From the NCBI GenBank assembly GCA_902495595.1, contig CABUXV010000013.1:1-48345 (forward strand): a stretch of 48,345 nt of DNA. Reading direction: 5' to 3'. Shown piece after piece: positions 23,101 to 31,502 of the stretch. How positions within the stretch are numbered: the stretch's first letter is position 1; the number at the start of each line of letters is the position of its first letter. A program made the position numbers and the translations under genes. Origin of the DNA: an uncultured Eubacterium sp. (GTDB taxonomy: Bacteria; Bacillota; Clostridia; Peptostreptococcales; Anaerovoracaceae). The notes beneath the pieces were generated by a model. That model made no database searches and was not told the origin of the DNA. It saw nothing but the letters and a program-made list of their open reading frames with translations.

Positions 23101-24489
23101 AAAATCGCGTACATCCATATTAACCGATTTGGCATAAGTCTCTATAAATGAACCGCATCCCGAAGAGCAAGCTTCATTGAGCATGATATTATATATGGCT
23201 CCGTCTTTTATTCTCATGCATTTCATATCTTGTCCGCCGATATCGAGAATAAAATCAACTCCAGGCAGGAATTCTTCCGCCGCCTTGTAATGAGCCATTG
23301 TTTCTATCTCACCTAAGTCTGCCTTAAATGCAGCTTTTATAAGACCTTCACCATAGCCGGTCGTTGTCACTTTCGAAATATAAGCATCCTCAGGAAGAAG
23401 ACTGTAAAGCTCCTTAAGCATATTTATAGTCGCATCAAGGGGCTTGCCTTCATTTCCTGTGTAATAGGAATAAAGAAGATTTCTGTCCTCATCGATAAGA
23501 GCGGCCTTTGTAGTAGTGGAACCTGCATCAATACCTAAGAATACTCTGCCTTTAGCTTCCCTTATATCTTTACGTTTTATCTTATGCTGTTCATGTCTCT
23601 TCTGAAACTTGCCGTAATCTTCTTCATCTTTAAACAGAGGCGCTATGTGTTTTGTATCAGACATGGATGAAGGATCCGCAGTATCTATCCTGTCTATGAT
23701 ATCTTTAAACTGTACCTCATCGTATTTCGAAGCGTTCATCGCAGCTCCGATAGCAACAAAATACTCCGAGTCCTCCGGAAATATTATTTCGTCATCTTTA
23801 AGGTCAAGCGTCTCTATAAAACGTTTTCTTAGTTCAGATAAAAATGAGAGAGAACCGCCTAGAAATGCTACTTTTCCTTTTATCGTATGACCGCACGCAA
23901 GTCCGCTTATAGTCTGATTAACCACTGCCTGAAATATTGAAGCTGCCAAATCCTCTATAGGCGCACCTTCATTTATCAGCGGCTGAATATCTGTTTTTGC
24001 AAACACTCCGCATCTCGCAGCTATAGGATAGATCATCGTATGTTTCTTGGCGGCCTCGTTAAGGCCCATAGCATCTGTATTCAGCAGCACTGCCATCTGG
24101 TCTATAAAAGCTCCGGTACCACCTGCGCAGGTACCGTTCATTCTCTGTTCTATTGTCTGTCCGTAAAATGTTATCTTGGCGTCTTCTCCCCCCAGTTCTA
24201 TAGCTACATCCGTTTCCGGAATAAGCGTTTCAACCGCCGCACTGCAAGTAATTACTTCCTGCTCAAAAGGTATTCCAAGAACCTTGGCAAGAGACAATCC
24301 TCCTGAGCCGGTTATTACCGGTCTAAAACTGATATTGCCTACTTTTCCATACATTTCACCAAGCAGTTCAGCTACCGTCTCAAACACATTTGACATATGT
24401 CTCTGATACTTGCTGTAAACAACTTTAGCATTATCATCAAGCAAAATCAATTTTACCGTTGTAGAACCTACATCTACTCCCAGTCTCAT
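20176..24489 (-). CDS. Large acyl-CoA dehydratase activase-related fusion protein (BadF/HgdC-like)
   Basis: This 1437-residue protein has two ASKHA ATPase modules of the 2-hydroxyacyl-CoA dehydratase activator type. Module 1 (about 1-290) has GVDVGSTTVKL, CAGGTGAFIDQ and ARCGVF. Module 2 (about 315-590) has GIDAGSTTTKAAL, DIGGQDMK, CSSGCGSFIE and TRCTVF. The paired cysteines match those that hold the bridging 4Fe-4S cluster in HgdC. A DUF2229 region follows (from about 660), then a C-terminal region resembling the dehydratase subunit. The start is MRLGVD at 24489, preceded by AAGGG; the upstream ATG at 24510 has no SD. It probably uses ATP to drive low-potential electron transfer; the substrate is unknown. 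Confidence 0.88.
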   Translation of the reverse strand: MRLGVDVGSTTVKLILLDDNAKVVYSKYQRHMSNVFETVAELLGEMYGKVGNISFRPVITGSGGLSLAKVLGIPFEQEVITCSAAVETLIPETDVAIELGGEDAKITFYGQTIEQRMNGTCAGGTGAFIDQMAVLLNTDAMGLNEAAKKHTMIYPIAARCGVFAKTDIQPLINEGAPIEDLAASIFQAVVNQTISGLACGHTIKGKVAFLGGSLSFLSELRKRFIETLDLKDDEIIFPEDSEYFVAIGAAMNASKYDEVQFKDIIDRIDTADPSSMSDTKHIAPLFKDEEDYGKFQKRHEQHKIKRKDIREAKGRVFLGIDAGSTTTKAALIDEDRNLLYSYYTGNEGKPLDATINMLKELYSLLPEDAYISKVTTTGYGEGLIKAAFKADLGEIETMAHYKAAEEFLPGVDFILDIGGQDMKCMRIKDGAIYNIMLNEACSSGCGSFIETYAKSVNMDVRDFAKEALFADSPVDLGTRCTVFMNSKVKQAQKEGSTIGDISAGLSYSVIKNALYKVIKLRNPDEAGNKIVVQGGTFLNDAILRAIEDILGKEIVRPDIAGLMGAYGAAIIALNSSSEEDVSTLIKPEEIDSFNVNISHIRCKGCENNCLMTVNKFNDGRRFFTGNRCERGEGKVLEEENKVPNLYEYKFRKIFGYEPLEEKDAKRGVVGIPRVLNMYENYPFWHTFFTKLGFRVVLSPVSNKDMYEKGMETISSDTACYPAKMVHGHIKWLVDNDVKWIFYPSINYERNEDDKSQNHYNCPIVATYPEVIAGNMDDVFDSMNVTFTHPFIPYDNDDYLERELFKILDIKGVSRYEIKEAVKEARDEDIKVKADIKSKGEEALKYAEKHGKKAVVLAGRPYHLDPEINHGIDKIITSFDMVVLTEDSVAHLGELPRPIRVLDQWMYHSRLYKAAKFVGTTDDVEIVQLNSFGCGLDAVTTDQVEEITKNSNKLYTVLKIDEGTNMGAAKIRIRSLKAAMDEREKNHVVHKEYDSSYERVYFTKEMKNDYTVLIPEMSPIHFQFLETALACEGYKAKRLPTVDKNAVDEGLKYINNDACYPTIVTLGQIISYLKSGEVDLNKVGIFMSQTGGGCRASNYVSLLRKALKDLDMPQIPVISVNMAGLETNPGFKFTIGILKRCLMGIIYGDLFMRVLYATRPYEREQGSADALYEKCTKLANENIISGSLSEFKKNVKYIVNAFDELPLLNIKKPRVGVVGEILVKYHPNANNDIVDIIEKEGGEAVVLDLADFFLYGMYSKEFNYNNLSGSYMNMIGNKAAISVIEFFRRPMRKALNSSKRFHQPMRINNIADKASEIISLGNQCGEGWLLTGEMVDLIDDGVENIVCMQPFACLPNHVTGKGMMKALRKRNPMANIAAIDYDPGASDVNQLNRIKLMMATAHKNLEKKEKSQEYGKDKAGASEKSKKYKYHTRQTAGM

Positions 24490-24594
24490 AACTATCTTCC
24501 CTTCAATCATTTATTATTCAATCAAAAAATTTTTACATATATATTATATATATGTAGCTTTTTATTTTTACTTTCATTAGATTAGAATCTATTG

Positions 24595-24600
24595 TATAAT
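24595..24600 (+). promoter_or_regulatory. -10 box of the YkgJ-family gene, close to its start codon
   Basis: TATAAT lies 6 bases before the ATG at 24607, preceded by TTG. The 17-bp -35 position reads TTTCAT. Transcription would start at or next to the A of the ATG. Confidence 0.5.
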
Positions 24601-24606
24601 AGATTT

Positions 24607-25188
24607 ATGAAAAGTTCAATCAAAAAAGACACATTTAAAGCAATATACCGGTTATTGGATAAAGTTTCTCCAATTAATGGCGACTGCGGTCTATTGTGCG
24701 GATCAGCATGCTGTACATGCGAAAACGAATCAAACCATTGCAATTACACTGATAGTGACACTTTCGGCATTTATCTTCTGCCGGGAGAAGATAAAATTTT
24801 TACAAAAGATGAAAGCTGGATTCACTGGGAAAAGGACCGCGCAGAGGAATATGAATTTCCCGACAGTTGGAGAGGCTATGTCTATTTTATAAAATGTAAA
24901 ACAGCACCTGTATGCCATCGCAGCATGCGTCCTTTGCAATGCAGATTTTTTCCTCTTGCACCGCATCTTGATGATGAAGACAATCTATATCTTATATATC
25001 AATGTGAGCAGCTTCCTTATGATTGTCCCCTTATTTCAAAAAAAATACCGTTGAATACGAGTTTCATAAAAGCGACTTACACTGTATGGTCTCATCTTCT
25101 TAAGGATACCCTCATATATGACCTTGTTAAAATGGATTCAGAATACAGAGAAGATGACCAAAAAAATATAGAAATTATTTATCCGTAA
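24607..25188 (+). CDS. YkgJ-family cysteine cluster protein
   Basis: This is a 193-residue soluble protein. Cysteine pairs (CGLLCGSACCTC near the N-terminus, CHRSMRPLQCRFFPL near residue 105) match the YkgJ/zinc- or iron-chelating family, thought to bind a metal or Fe-S cluster; the function is unproven. The start ATG at 24607 is chosen because an earlier in-frame TTG overlaps the -10 box. No SD is present, so the mRNA may be leaderless. It faces away from the activase gene, with only 117 bases between the starts, so the two may share regulation. Confidence 0.85.
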   Translation: MKSSIKKDTFKAIYRLLDKVSPINGDCGLLCGSACCTCENESNHCNYTDSDTFGIYLLPGEDKIFTKDESWIHWEKDRAEEYEFPDSWRGYVYFIKCKTAPVCHRSMRPLQCRFFPLAPHLDDEDNLYLIYQCEQLPYDCPLISKKIPLNTSFIKATYTVWSHLLKDTLIYDLVKMDSEYREDDQKNIEIIYP

Positions 25189-25194
25189 CAAAAC

Positions 25195-25250
25195 AAATCC
25201 GCAAGATACATCTCATTAAAATCAGAGCAGTATCTGCGGATTTTTTCTTT
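25195..25250. terminator. Bidirectional terminator between convergent genes
   Basis: AAATCCGC-A-AGATAC (from 25195) pairs with GTATCTGCGGATTT (to 25243). T-rich tails occur on both strands, so it can serve the YkgJ gene and the MATE gene, which converge here. Confidence 0.88.
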
Positions 25251-26687
25251 TTAGTATGTATTTTCCTGCAATATATCCAGTCTTCTTATTTCTGTTCTAT
25301 ATAGATGTCTTAATGCAAAAGCAAAGTATATCATTCCTATAATCTCTGCAAGCGGAAATGCAAACCATACAAGTCCGAGTCCATCTATAACGGAAAAAAT
25401 CCATGCAAGCGGAAGTATACCTATAAGCTGCCTTAAAAGCGAACCCCATAAACTCATAAATCCATGCCCTGTAGCCTGAAAAATAGACGATGACATTATG
25501 CCAAAGGATGCCGGAATAAAGCATATGCTTATGGTTCTCAGCGCAGGTATTCCTATATCATACATATCCTGATTGTTCTGCGAATTGAAAATCGCAAGCA
25601 GCTCTTTCGGAAACAGCTGAAACAGTATCATTCCAAGCGCCATTATTATAAACGCTATCATAAATCCTTTTTTAAAAGTTTCCATAAGACGCTTTCTGTT
25701 TCTCGCCCCGTAGTTATATCCCATTATCGGCAGAACACCTTGATTCAGTCCGAATACCGGCATGAATATGAATGACTGAAGTCTTCCGTAAACTCCCATT
25801 ACAGCTACTGCTGTTTCGCTCAATCCACCCAATATGATATTCATTCCAAACTGCATGATAGAAGCTATAGACTGCATTAAAATAGCAGGAGCGCCAACAG
25901 CATATATATCTTTAATAATACGTCCGTTCATCTTCCATCCAAACAATTTCACCTTTACTGGATGTTTTCCCCTAAACAGCACTATCTGTCCCAGCACCAT
26001 TGACATAAACTGACCTGTAACAGTAGCCACCGCTGCTCCTGTTACCCCCATTTCAGGGAAAGGACCGATTCCGAAAATAAGCACAGGGTCCAGTATTACA
26101 TTTGCTACAGCGCCTACTATGCTGCATATCATTGGAAGTTTCATGTTGCCTGTTGCCTGAAGTATTTTTTCCGTAGAAACCTGTACAAGCAAGAAAATAG
26201 ATGCAATAGTTATTATTGACATGTAACTTGTTCCGCTCTCAACAATATAAGGCGTATCGGACATCAAATTCATGATAGGTTCTGAAAGAAAAATTCCTAT
26301 GAATGCAAATAAAAACCAATTAAAAAATGACAGTCTGTATCCGTGATTTGCCGCCATATTGGCATCATCAAGCATATTTGCCCCGAGTCTTCTGGATATA
26401 AGTGAATTAATTCCCACACCAGTGCCGACACCTACGGATATAAGAAGCATTTGTATCGGAAATATATATGTTACCGCTGCAAGCGCCTGTTCGCTTATAA
26501 GTGATACGAAAAAACTGTCCACTACATTGTAAAGAGCCTGTATCAGCATAGAAAGTACAGCCGGCCACGACATATTAATGATAAGTTTGCCTACAGGCAT
26601 TTCTCCCATTTTGTTAAGAGAATGTTCTTTGCCGTCTTCCGGTTTATAGCTTTCTTTCAGCTGCTCCAATTCCTGTTCTTTTTCCAT
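25251..26687 (-). CDS. MATE-family multidrug/metabolite exporter
   Basis: This 478-residue protein has 12 membrane segments of the MATE/DinF superfamily. The two-fold repeat is visible (SWPAVLSMLIQALYNVVDSF in the first half, GAPAILMQSIASIMQFGMN in the second). It exports cationic compounds using sodium or protons; the substrate is unknown. The start is ATG at 26687, seven bases after GAGGTGG; longer in-frame starts would cross the leader hairpin. The gene has its own promoter and a terminator-like hairpin directly before its SD. Confidence 0.92.
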   Translation of the reverse strand: MEKEQELEQLKESYKPEDGKEHSLNKMGEMPVGKLIINMSWPAVLSMLIQALYNVVDSFFVSLISEQALAAVTYIFPIQMLLISVGVGTGVGINSLISRRLGANMLDDANMAANHGYRLSFFNWFLFAFIGIFLSEPIMNLMSDTPYIVESGTSYMSIITIASIFLLVQVSTEKILQATGNMKLPMICSIVGAVANVILDPVLIFGIGPFPEMGVTGAAVATVTGQFMSMVLGQIVLFRGKHPVKVKLFGWKMNGRIIKDIYAVGAPAILMQSIASIMQFGMNIILGGLSETAVAVMGVYGRLQSFIFMPVFGLNQGVLPIMGYNYGARNRKRLMETFKKGFMIAFIIMALGMILFQLFPKELLAIFNSQNNQDMYDIGIPALRTISICFIPASFGIMSSSIFQATGHGFMSLWGSLLRQLIGILPLAWIFSVIDGLGLVWFAFPLAEIIGMIYFAFALRHLYRTEIRRLDILQENTY

Positions 26688-26703
26688 TGTCCACCACCTC
26701 AAC

Positions 26704-26742
26704 ATAAAAACTTTGCCTAAACCGCTAAAGTCAGGCAAAGTT
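26704..26742 (-). terminator. Attenuator-like hairpin in the MATE leader
   Basis: AGGCAAAGTT (26733-26742) and AACTTTGCCT (26709-26718) form a 10-bp stem with a T5 tail on the minus strand. It lies after the promoter at 26777-26805 and 6 bases before the SD. It could end the upstream operon as well, but its place inside the leader suggests conditional termination. Confidence 0.7.
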
Positions 26743-26776
26743 AAATTTTATCCGCTAATTTCTGCAATATGCTACA

Positions 26777-26805
26777 ATATTAACACCACACAATGAAAAA
26801 ATCAA
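26777..26805 (-). promoter_or_regulatory. Promoter of the MATE gene
   Basis: TTGATT (26800-26805) and TAATAT (26777-26782), 17 bp apart on the minus strand. Predicted start near 26770 gives a leader of about 80 bases containing the hairpin at 26709-26742. Confidence 0.6.
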
Positions 26806-26812
26806 GACTCTA

Positions 26813-28663
26813 TTACTGTGAAATTCGCGTCCTGTATATAAATTTTACGCTTCCATCCATATCACCGGAAATTCCGGAGAAATTATTGTAATCTTTTCCG
26901 TTTTTTATTAACTGCTTTAAATCTTCGCTCTTCCCTTTTAAATCATCATTATAAAGTGAAACAATCTTCTCTATAGCTTCAGAATAAAACTTTTTCATTC
27001 CTTCGTTAAGCGTCTTGGAACCTATATCCAGCTGACTTATCCCTTTTGCAAACACGCTTGATTTTTTATTGAGCTCGTTCATACCAAAAGCCAGTTCTTC
27101 GGCGCCGCTGTTCACTTGCTGTTCCCCGGCCAAAAGTTCATCCGCTCCTTTTACAAGTGTTTGTGCTCCGAAAGTAAGGGAATCGCTGTCAGCTGTGGCT
27201 TGATAAAGCCCATCCTTTAACGACTTAGTCCCTTCGTACAGTGATTTTGAGCCATATACGAGCCCGGGATTCTGACTCGTTCCATTTCCGTCAAAGGCAG
27301 TCTTAATATTATTTATGCCTGATGCAACGGCCTTAGCGCCGGATTTTAAACTTCCGTCATCTGCCATCTTGGATGCAACACCTTCCTGATATGATTTTGA
27401 TTCTGTAATATACTGAACTAATTTACCGTACTCATCATCATTTAATTTTCCATCTTTATGCAATACTTCAAGATAGTCGGCAGCTGCATTATTTTGCTCC
27501 AGACTCTTATCCAGATATTGTTTCGCTTCGCCCAGTCCTGACACAACTGATTCTGCGCCGCTTAAAAGTCCCGGCGCAGCTGAGGATTCCCCGTCAATGC
27601 CTGATTTCACCTTAAGAATCCCATCATACAAATTTTTACTTCCGCTTTGCAGTTTTTCAGAGCCGTCTTTCATTTCACCCAGACTGCTGTTAAGATTTTC
27701 AGAAAGACTTTTTGTTCCATCTGCCAATCTTTTACTGCCGTCCATAGTTGATTTTATGCCTGAGGATAAATTTCTTGTTCCCGTATTCAATGAATTTACA
27801 CCATTTGTTAACGCATCTTTATTATCATTAAGCATGGATACTCCCTGATAAAGTGTATCCGTTCCTTCTAAAAGCTGTTTAGCGCTTTTATCAAGTGCGC
27901 TTATCTGCCCGTCCAGATTTAATTCTTTAAAACTTCCGTCTATATCGTCCAAAAAATCATTTGTTACTATGCTCATCATATCTTTGGCAGAAAAGCCATC
28001 AGCGTCGCCTGTTATCTCAACCGTATCAGAAAAACCAAGTTCCTCAGAAGAAATATTAAGGCTGTCTGCAAGACCCGGAAAAGCCATTCCTACTATAAAC
28101 TGTTTTTCACCATCATCAATTACTTTTCCGCTGTTTATTTCAACATTTTTAAAACTGCTGTCTTCTGCGATCATTCCTGTTACTGCGGCAAAAGGTACAT
28201 CTTTTTCATTTTGATATTCTATTTTAATTTTGACCTTTCCGCTTTTCCCTTCAAGTTCGCTGCCTTTCACTTCTTTATCATTGAGATAATACTTTACGTT
28301 TATCGAAACAGGTACTGAATCACCGGCCTCTCCCTGATAATAAATATCTCTGCCCTTTGAATTCCATATTATTTCTTCATTTTCTCCCTTTTTAAACTTT
28401 TCTTCACCCTTTACATTCTCTATATTTTTCAGATTGGATTTATCGCTTATCATATCATCGGAATTTTTATTTTTAATATGGTCGCTCACTATAATATCAT
28501 TCTGTACACCCTTGTCATCAGTTACTATATAGACAGTTTCATCTTTTATATTCTTCACCTGATTTTCAGATGCAAATCCAGGCGTGCAAGTCATTGCCAA
28601 AGCTAATGATGCAGCCGCTGCAACACATACAATTCTCTTTCCTTTTATCATCTTAACATTCAT
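26813..28663 (-). CDS. Secreted coiled-coil repeat protein linked to an MMPL transporter
   Basis: This 616-residue protein has a signal peptide (RIVCVAAAASLALAMT, cleavage near GFASEN). Residues about 130-230 look like a beta-rich domain. From about 270 to 570 there are repeats with Leu/Gly spacing (DGSKRLADGTKSL, DGSEKLQSGSKNLYDG, GSKTLNEGMKKF), like the extracellular repeats of YhgE/Pip proteins. Unlike YhgE it has no C-terminal ABC-2 membrane domain. It follows the MMPL gene by about 35 bases, so it is probably the envelope partner of that transporter. The start is the sixth codon of the open frame, 6 bases after GGGAGGG. Confidence 0.8.
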   Translation of the reverse strand: MNVKMIKGKRIVCVAAAASLALAMTCTPGFASENQVKNIKDETVYIVTDDKGVQNDIIVSDHIKNKNSDDMISDKSNLKNIENVKGEEKFKKGENEEIIWNSKGRDIYYQGEAGDSVPVSINVKYYLNDKEVKGSELEGKSGKVKIKIEYQNEKDVPFAAVTGMIAEDSSFKNVEINSGKVIDDGEKQFIVGMAFPGLADSLNISSEELGFSDTVEITGDADGFSAKDMMSIVTNDFLDDIDGSFKELNLDGQISALDKSAKQLLEGTDTLYQGVSMLNDNKDALTNGVNSLNTGTRNLSSGIKSTMDGSKRLADGTKSLSENLNSSLGEMKDGSEKLQSGSKNLYDGILKVKSGIDGESSAAPGLLSGAESVVSGLGEAKQYLDKSLEQNNAAADYLEVLHKDGKLNDDEYGKLVQYITESKSYQEGVASKMADDGSLKSGAKAVASGINNIKTAFDGNGTSQNPGLVYGSKSLYEGTKSLKDGLYQATADSDSLTFGAQTLVKGADELLAGEQQVNSGAEELAFGMNELNKKSSVFAKGISQLDIGSKTLNEGMKKFYSEAIEKIVSLYNDDLKGKSEDLKQLIKNGKDYNNFSGISGDMDGSVKFIYRTRISQ

Positions 28664-28698
28664 TTCATACCCTCCCATATATCAATCATTTATAATTC

Positions 28699-30771
28699 TT
28701 AATTTTTATCAGGCAGAAAACCTTTGCTGGTTCTGCATATCATTTTATCGAATATCATAAACATAGCAGGCAGTATAAACGCAACAACCAGCATACTTAT
28801 AATTGCTCCTCTGGCCATAAGGCTGCACAGAGAACTTATTATATCTATATCCGAATATATACCTACGCCAAAAGTAGCTGCAAAAAATCCTAATGCGCTT
28901 ACTGTGACAGACGGCATCGACGTAAGATGGGCAATCCTTACAGATTCATGCTTATCCTTGCCATCGTGGCGTTCTTTTTTGTATCTTGTAGTCATAAGAA
29001 TTGCATAATCAACCGTCGCGCCAAGCTGTATAGTGCTTATGCATATGGAAGCTATAAAGGGAAGAACTGTTTTCGTATAATAAGGAATACCCAGATTTAT
29101 GAAAATAGCAAGTTCTATTACAGCTACCAATATAATCGGCAGAGATACGGACTTTAAGACTAAAGCTATTATAATAAAGATAGCAAGAATTGAAATGATG
29201 CTTACAACTTTAAAATCTTTATCGGTAATATTTATCAAATCTTTTGTACAGGGAGCCTCGCCTATAAGCATACCTTTGCTGTCGTATTTTTTTACCACTT
29301 TATTTATATTATCAATCTGGTTATTGACTTCATCACTTGCAACTTTATATTCCGAATTTATTATAAGAAGCTGATAGTTTTCACTTTTGACAGTCTGCTC
29401 CAAGTTCTTCGGAAGTATTTCATCAGGAACAGACGGTCCTACAAAACTTTCCAGCCCCAAGGTGTACTTTACACCGTCCACACCGTCTATATCCTCCATC
29501 ATATTTGCTACATCTTTTTTATCCATATCAGCATCTACCAAAAGCATATGGGTAGTATTCATGTCGAATTCTTCTCCAAGTTTATCATTGGCTATTTTAA
29601 AGGGAAGATTATCCGGAACACTTTTGTCAAGGTTGTAATAAACTTCCGTGTTTGAATAACCTATGGAAAAAGGAATCAGAAGAACTATGAAAACCACAGC
29701 AAACAGAGCAGGTTTCTTTGTAACTATATCTGAAATCTTATTGAATTCAGGCATAAGACCTTTGTGTCTGGTTTTCTGTATAACAGGTTCAAAGGTAAGA
29801 ATGAGAGACGGAAGTATCGTTACGCATCCTATAACACCAAACAGTACACCCTTTGCCATTACAATACCCAAATCCATTCCCAGTGTGAAAGTCATAAAGC
29901 ACAGAGCTAAAAATCCTGCTATGGTTGTTATAGAGCTGCCTGCAACAGATGTCACAGTGCTCGCTATAGCATTTGCCATGGCTTCTTCCTTGCTTTTCAT
30001 CTTATCCTGTCTCTGCTCCTCATAGCTGTGCCACAAAAATATGGAATAATCCATCGTAACACCAAGCTGCAGTACCGCGCTCAAAGCTTTTGTTATATAA
30101 GAAATCTCACCCATAAAAATATTAGAGCCTAAATTATAAAGTATCGCCATGCCTATGCCCGAAATGAACAATAAAGGTATTATCCATGAATCCATAAACA
30201 GCGCCAGCACTATGCAGGAAAGCAATACAGCTATGGCTACATAAACAGGTTCCTCCTTTTCCGCGAGATTTTTTAAATCTTCAACAAAAGCTGTCATACC
30301 GCTTACAAAACACTGCTCGTTGCCCAGTTTACGTATTTGGGAAACAGCTTTCATACTCTCATCGGAAGAAGTGGATTTATCAAAAAACACTGCCATTAAA
30401 GTCGTATCACCGCTGTTAAACTCATCATATATATTTTCCGGCAGTATTTCATAAGGAACAGATACATCCAAAATGCTGTCATACCATATTACACTGTCCA
30501 CATTATCGACTTTCTCTATTTTGCTTTTTAAATCCGAGACGTCTTTTTTCTCCATGCCTTCTACCATTACCATCGAAAAACCGCCTTTTCCAAACTCATC
30601 AAGAAGTATATTCTGTCCTTTTATCGTTTGTATATCATCAGGCAGGTAATCAAGAACATCGTAATTTATCCTTGTCATAATCATTCCGATAAATGACGGA
30701 ATCAGAAGCAATACAGCTATTATTAAAATAAGCTTTCTTTTTCTCGTAACAGCCTCTCCAAATTTAAGCAT
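28699..30771 (-). CDS. MMPL/RND-family transporter
   Basis: This 690-residue protein has two repeats, each of one membrane helix, an extracellular domain and five helices, as in MmpL/HpnN exporters. The conserved polar helix motif is seen as QLGVTMDYSIFLWHSYEEQR in the first half and QLGATVDYAILMTTRYKKER in the second, where the Asp-Tyr pair carries protons. Such proteins move lipids or hydrophobic compounds outward; the substrate is unknown. It is transcribed with the coiled-coil protein downstream and follows a TetR regulator whose terminator separates them. Confidence 0.92.
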   Translation of the reverse strand: MLKFGEAVTRKRKLILIIAVLLLIPSFIGMIMTRINYDVLDYLPDDIQTIKGQNILLDEFGKGGFSMVMVEGMEKKDVSDLKSKIEKVDNVDSVIWYDSILDVSVPYEILPENIYDEFNSGDTTLMAVFFDKSTSSDESMKAVSQIRKLGNEQCFVSGMTAFVEDLKNLAEKEEPVYVAIAVLLSCIVLALFMDSWIIPLLFISGIGMAILYNLGSNIFMGEISYITKALSAVLQLGVTMDYSIFLWHSYEEQRQDKMKSKEEAMANAIASTVTSVAGSSITTIAGFLALCFMTFTLGMDLGIVMAKGVLFGVIGCVTILPSLILTFEPVIQKTRHKGLMPEFNKISDIVTKKPALFAVVFIVLLIPFSIGYSNTEVYYNLDKSVPDNLPFKIANDKLGEEFDMNTTHMLLVDADMDKKDVANMMEDIDGVDGVKYTLGLESFVGPSVPDEILPKNLEQTVKSENYQLLIINSEYKVASDEVNNQIDNINKVVKKYDSKGMLIGEAPCTKDLINITDKDFKVVSIISILAIFIIIALVLKSVSLPIILVAVIELAIFINLGIPYYTKTVLPFIASICISTIQLGATVDYAILMTTRYKKERHDGKDKHESVRIAHLTSMPSVTVSALGFFAATFGVGIYSDIDIISSLCSLMARGAIISMLVVAFILPAMFMIFDKMICRTSKGFLPDKN

Positions 30772-30841
30772 TAAGTTTCACCTCTTATATCTTTAAATGT
30801 GCAAAAATAGTGTAACGCTGTTCCAATTATCTCTCCATAAT

Positions 30842-30886
30842 CAAAAACAAGGCTGTGCACAAATTTTGTGCACAGCCTTGTTTTTG
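30842..30886. terminator. Perfect palindromic terminator after tetR
   Basis: A 22-bp perfect inverted repeat around one base (CAAAAACAAGGCTGTGCAC and its complement), with A/T tracts on both sides so that it can work on either strand. It ends the tetR transcript before the MMPL gene. Confidence 0.9.
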
Positions 30887-30912
30887 TTAAAAATATTATA
30901 GGGATTATCAAA

Positions 30913-31479
30913 TTACTTTTCCGTAACTTTTCTCGCGCTTTCAACAGCTTCCCTTACGGTTCCTTTAAACATGCTTCCATAAAGTTTTGCTAAATCCGAT
31001 GGTTTATCTCTCATGTTATCTCTTATCCACTGAATAGTAGCGCCTACAAAAGCATTTCTGTAAAAATCAGCAACTATAGTCTTAACTCTATCTTCTATAT
31101 ATATTCCGTCTTCCTGCATTTCTATTATCCTGAGGGCATAATTGCCTACAACTTTATAAATATATATTTCCAGGTCTTCATGCCTTACGGAATAATAAAC
31201 GTGATATACCATTTTCCTGTGTTCATAGAGATATTCAAGCAAATTCAGAAATACATCTTTCCAGTCGCCTGTATTATCATACTTTTTAAGTATTTCATCA
31301 GCCTGGCTTTCAAATATACGTTCCAATAAATCATATACGTCCCGAAAATGATAGTAAAAAGTATTTCTCGTAACGCCGCAGTCATCGGTTATGTCTTTTA
31401 TTTTAATCTTATCAAGCGGTCTTTCCTCCAGCAGTTTTACAGCCGACTCTTCCAATGCCCGCTTTGTCAAGTTAGACAT
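30913..31479 (-). CDS. TetR/AcrR-family regulator
   Basis: This 188-residue regulator has its DNA-binding helices at about 20-50 (KIKDITDDCGVTRNTFYYHF). The C-terminal domain resembles the TetR_C_7 type found in DhaS-like regulators. It lies directly upstream of the MMPL/coiled-coil operon and is its likely repressor. It is also 23 bases downstream of the FTR-like gene, so it may be co-transcribed with the redox genes. The ATG at 31479 follows a GGGGGA site by about 10 bases. Confidence 0.88.
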   Translation of the reverse strand: MSNLTKRALEESAVKLLEERPLDKIKIKDITDDCGVTRNTFYYHFRDVYDLLERIFESQADEILKKYDNTGDWKDVFLNLLEYLYEHRKMVYHVYYSVRHEDLEIYIYKVVGNYALRIIEMQEDGIYIEDRVKTIVADFYRNAFVGATIQWIRDNMRDKPSDLAKLYGSMFKGTVREAVESARKVTEK

Positions 31480-31502
31480 TGCAAATGCATCCCCCTATAT
31501 CC

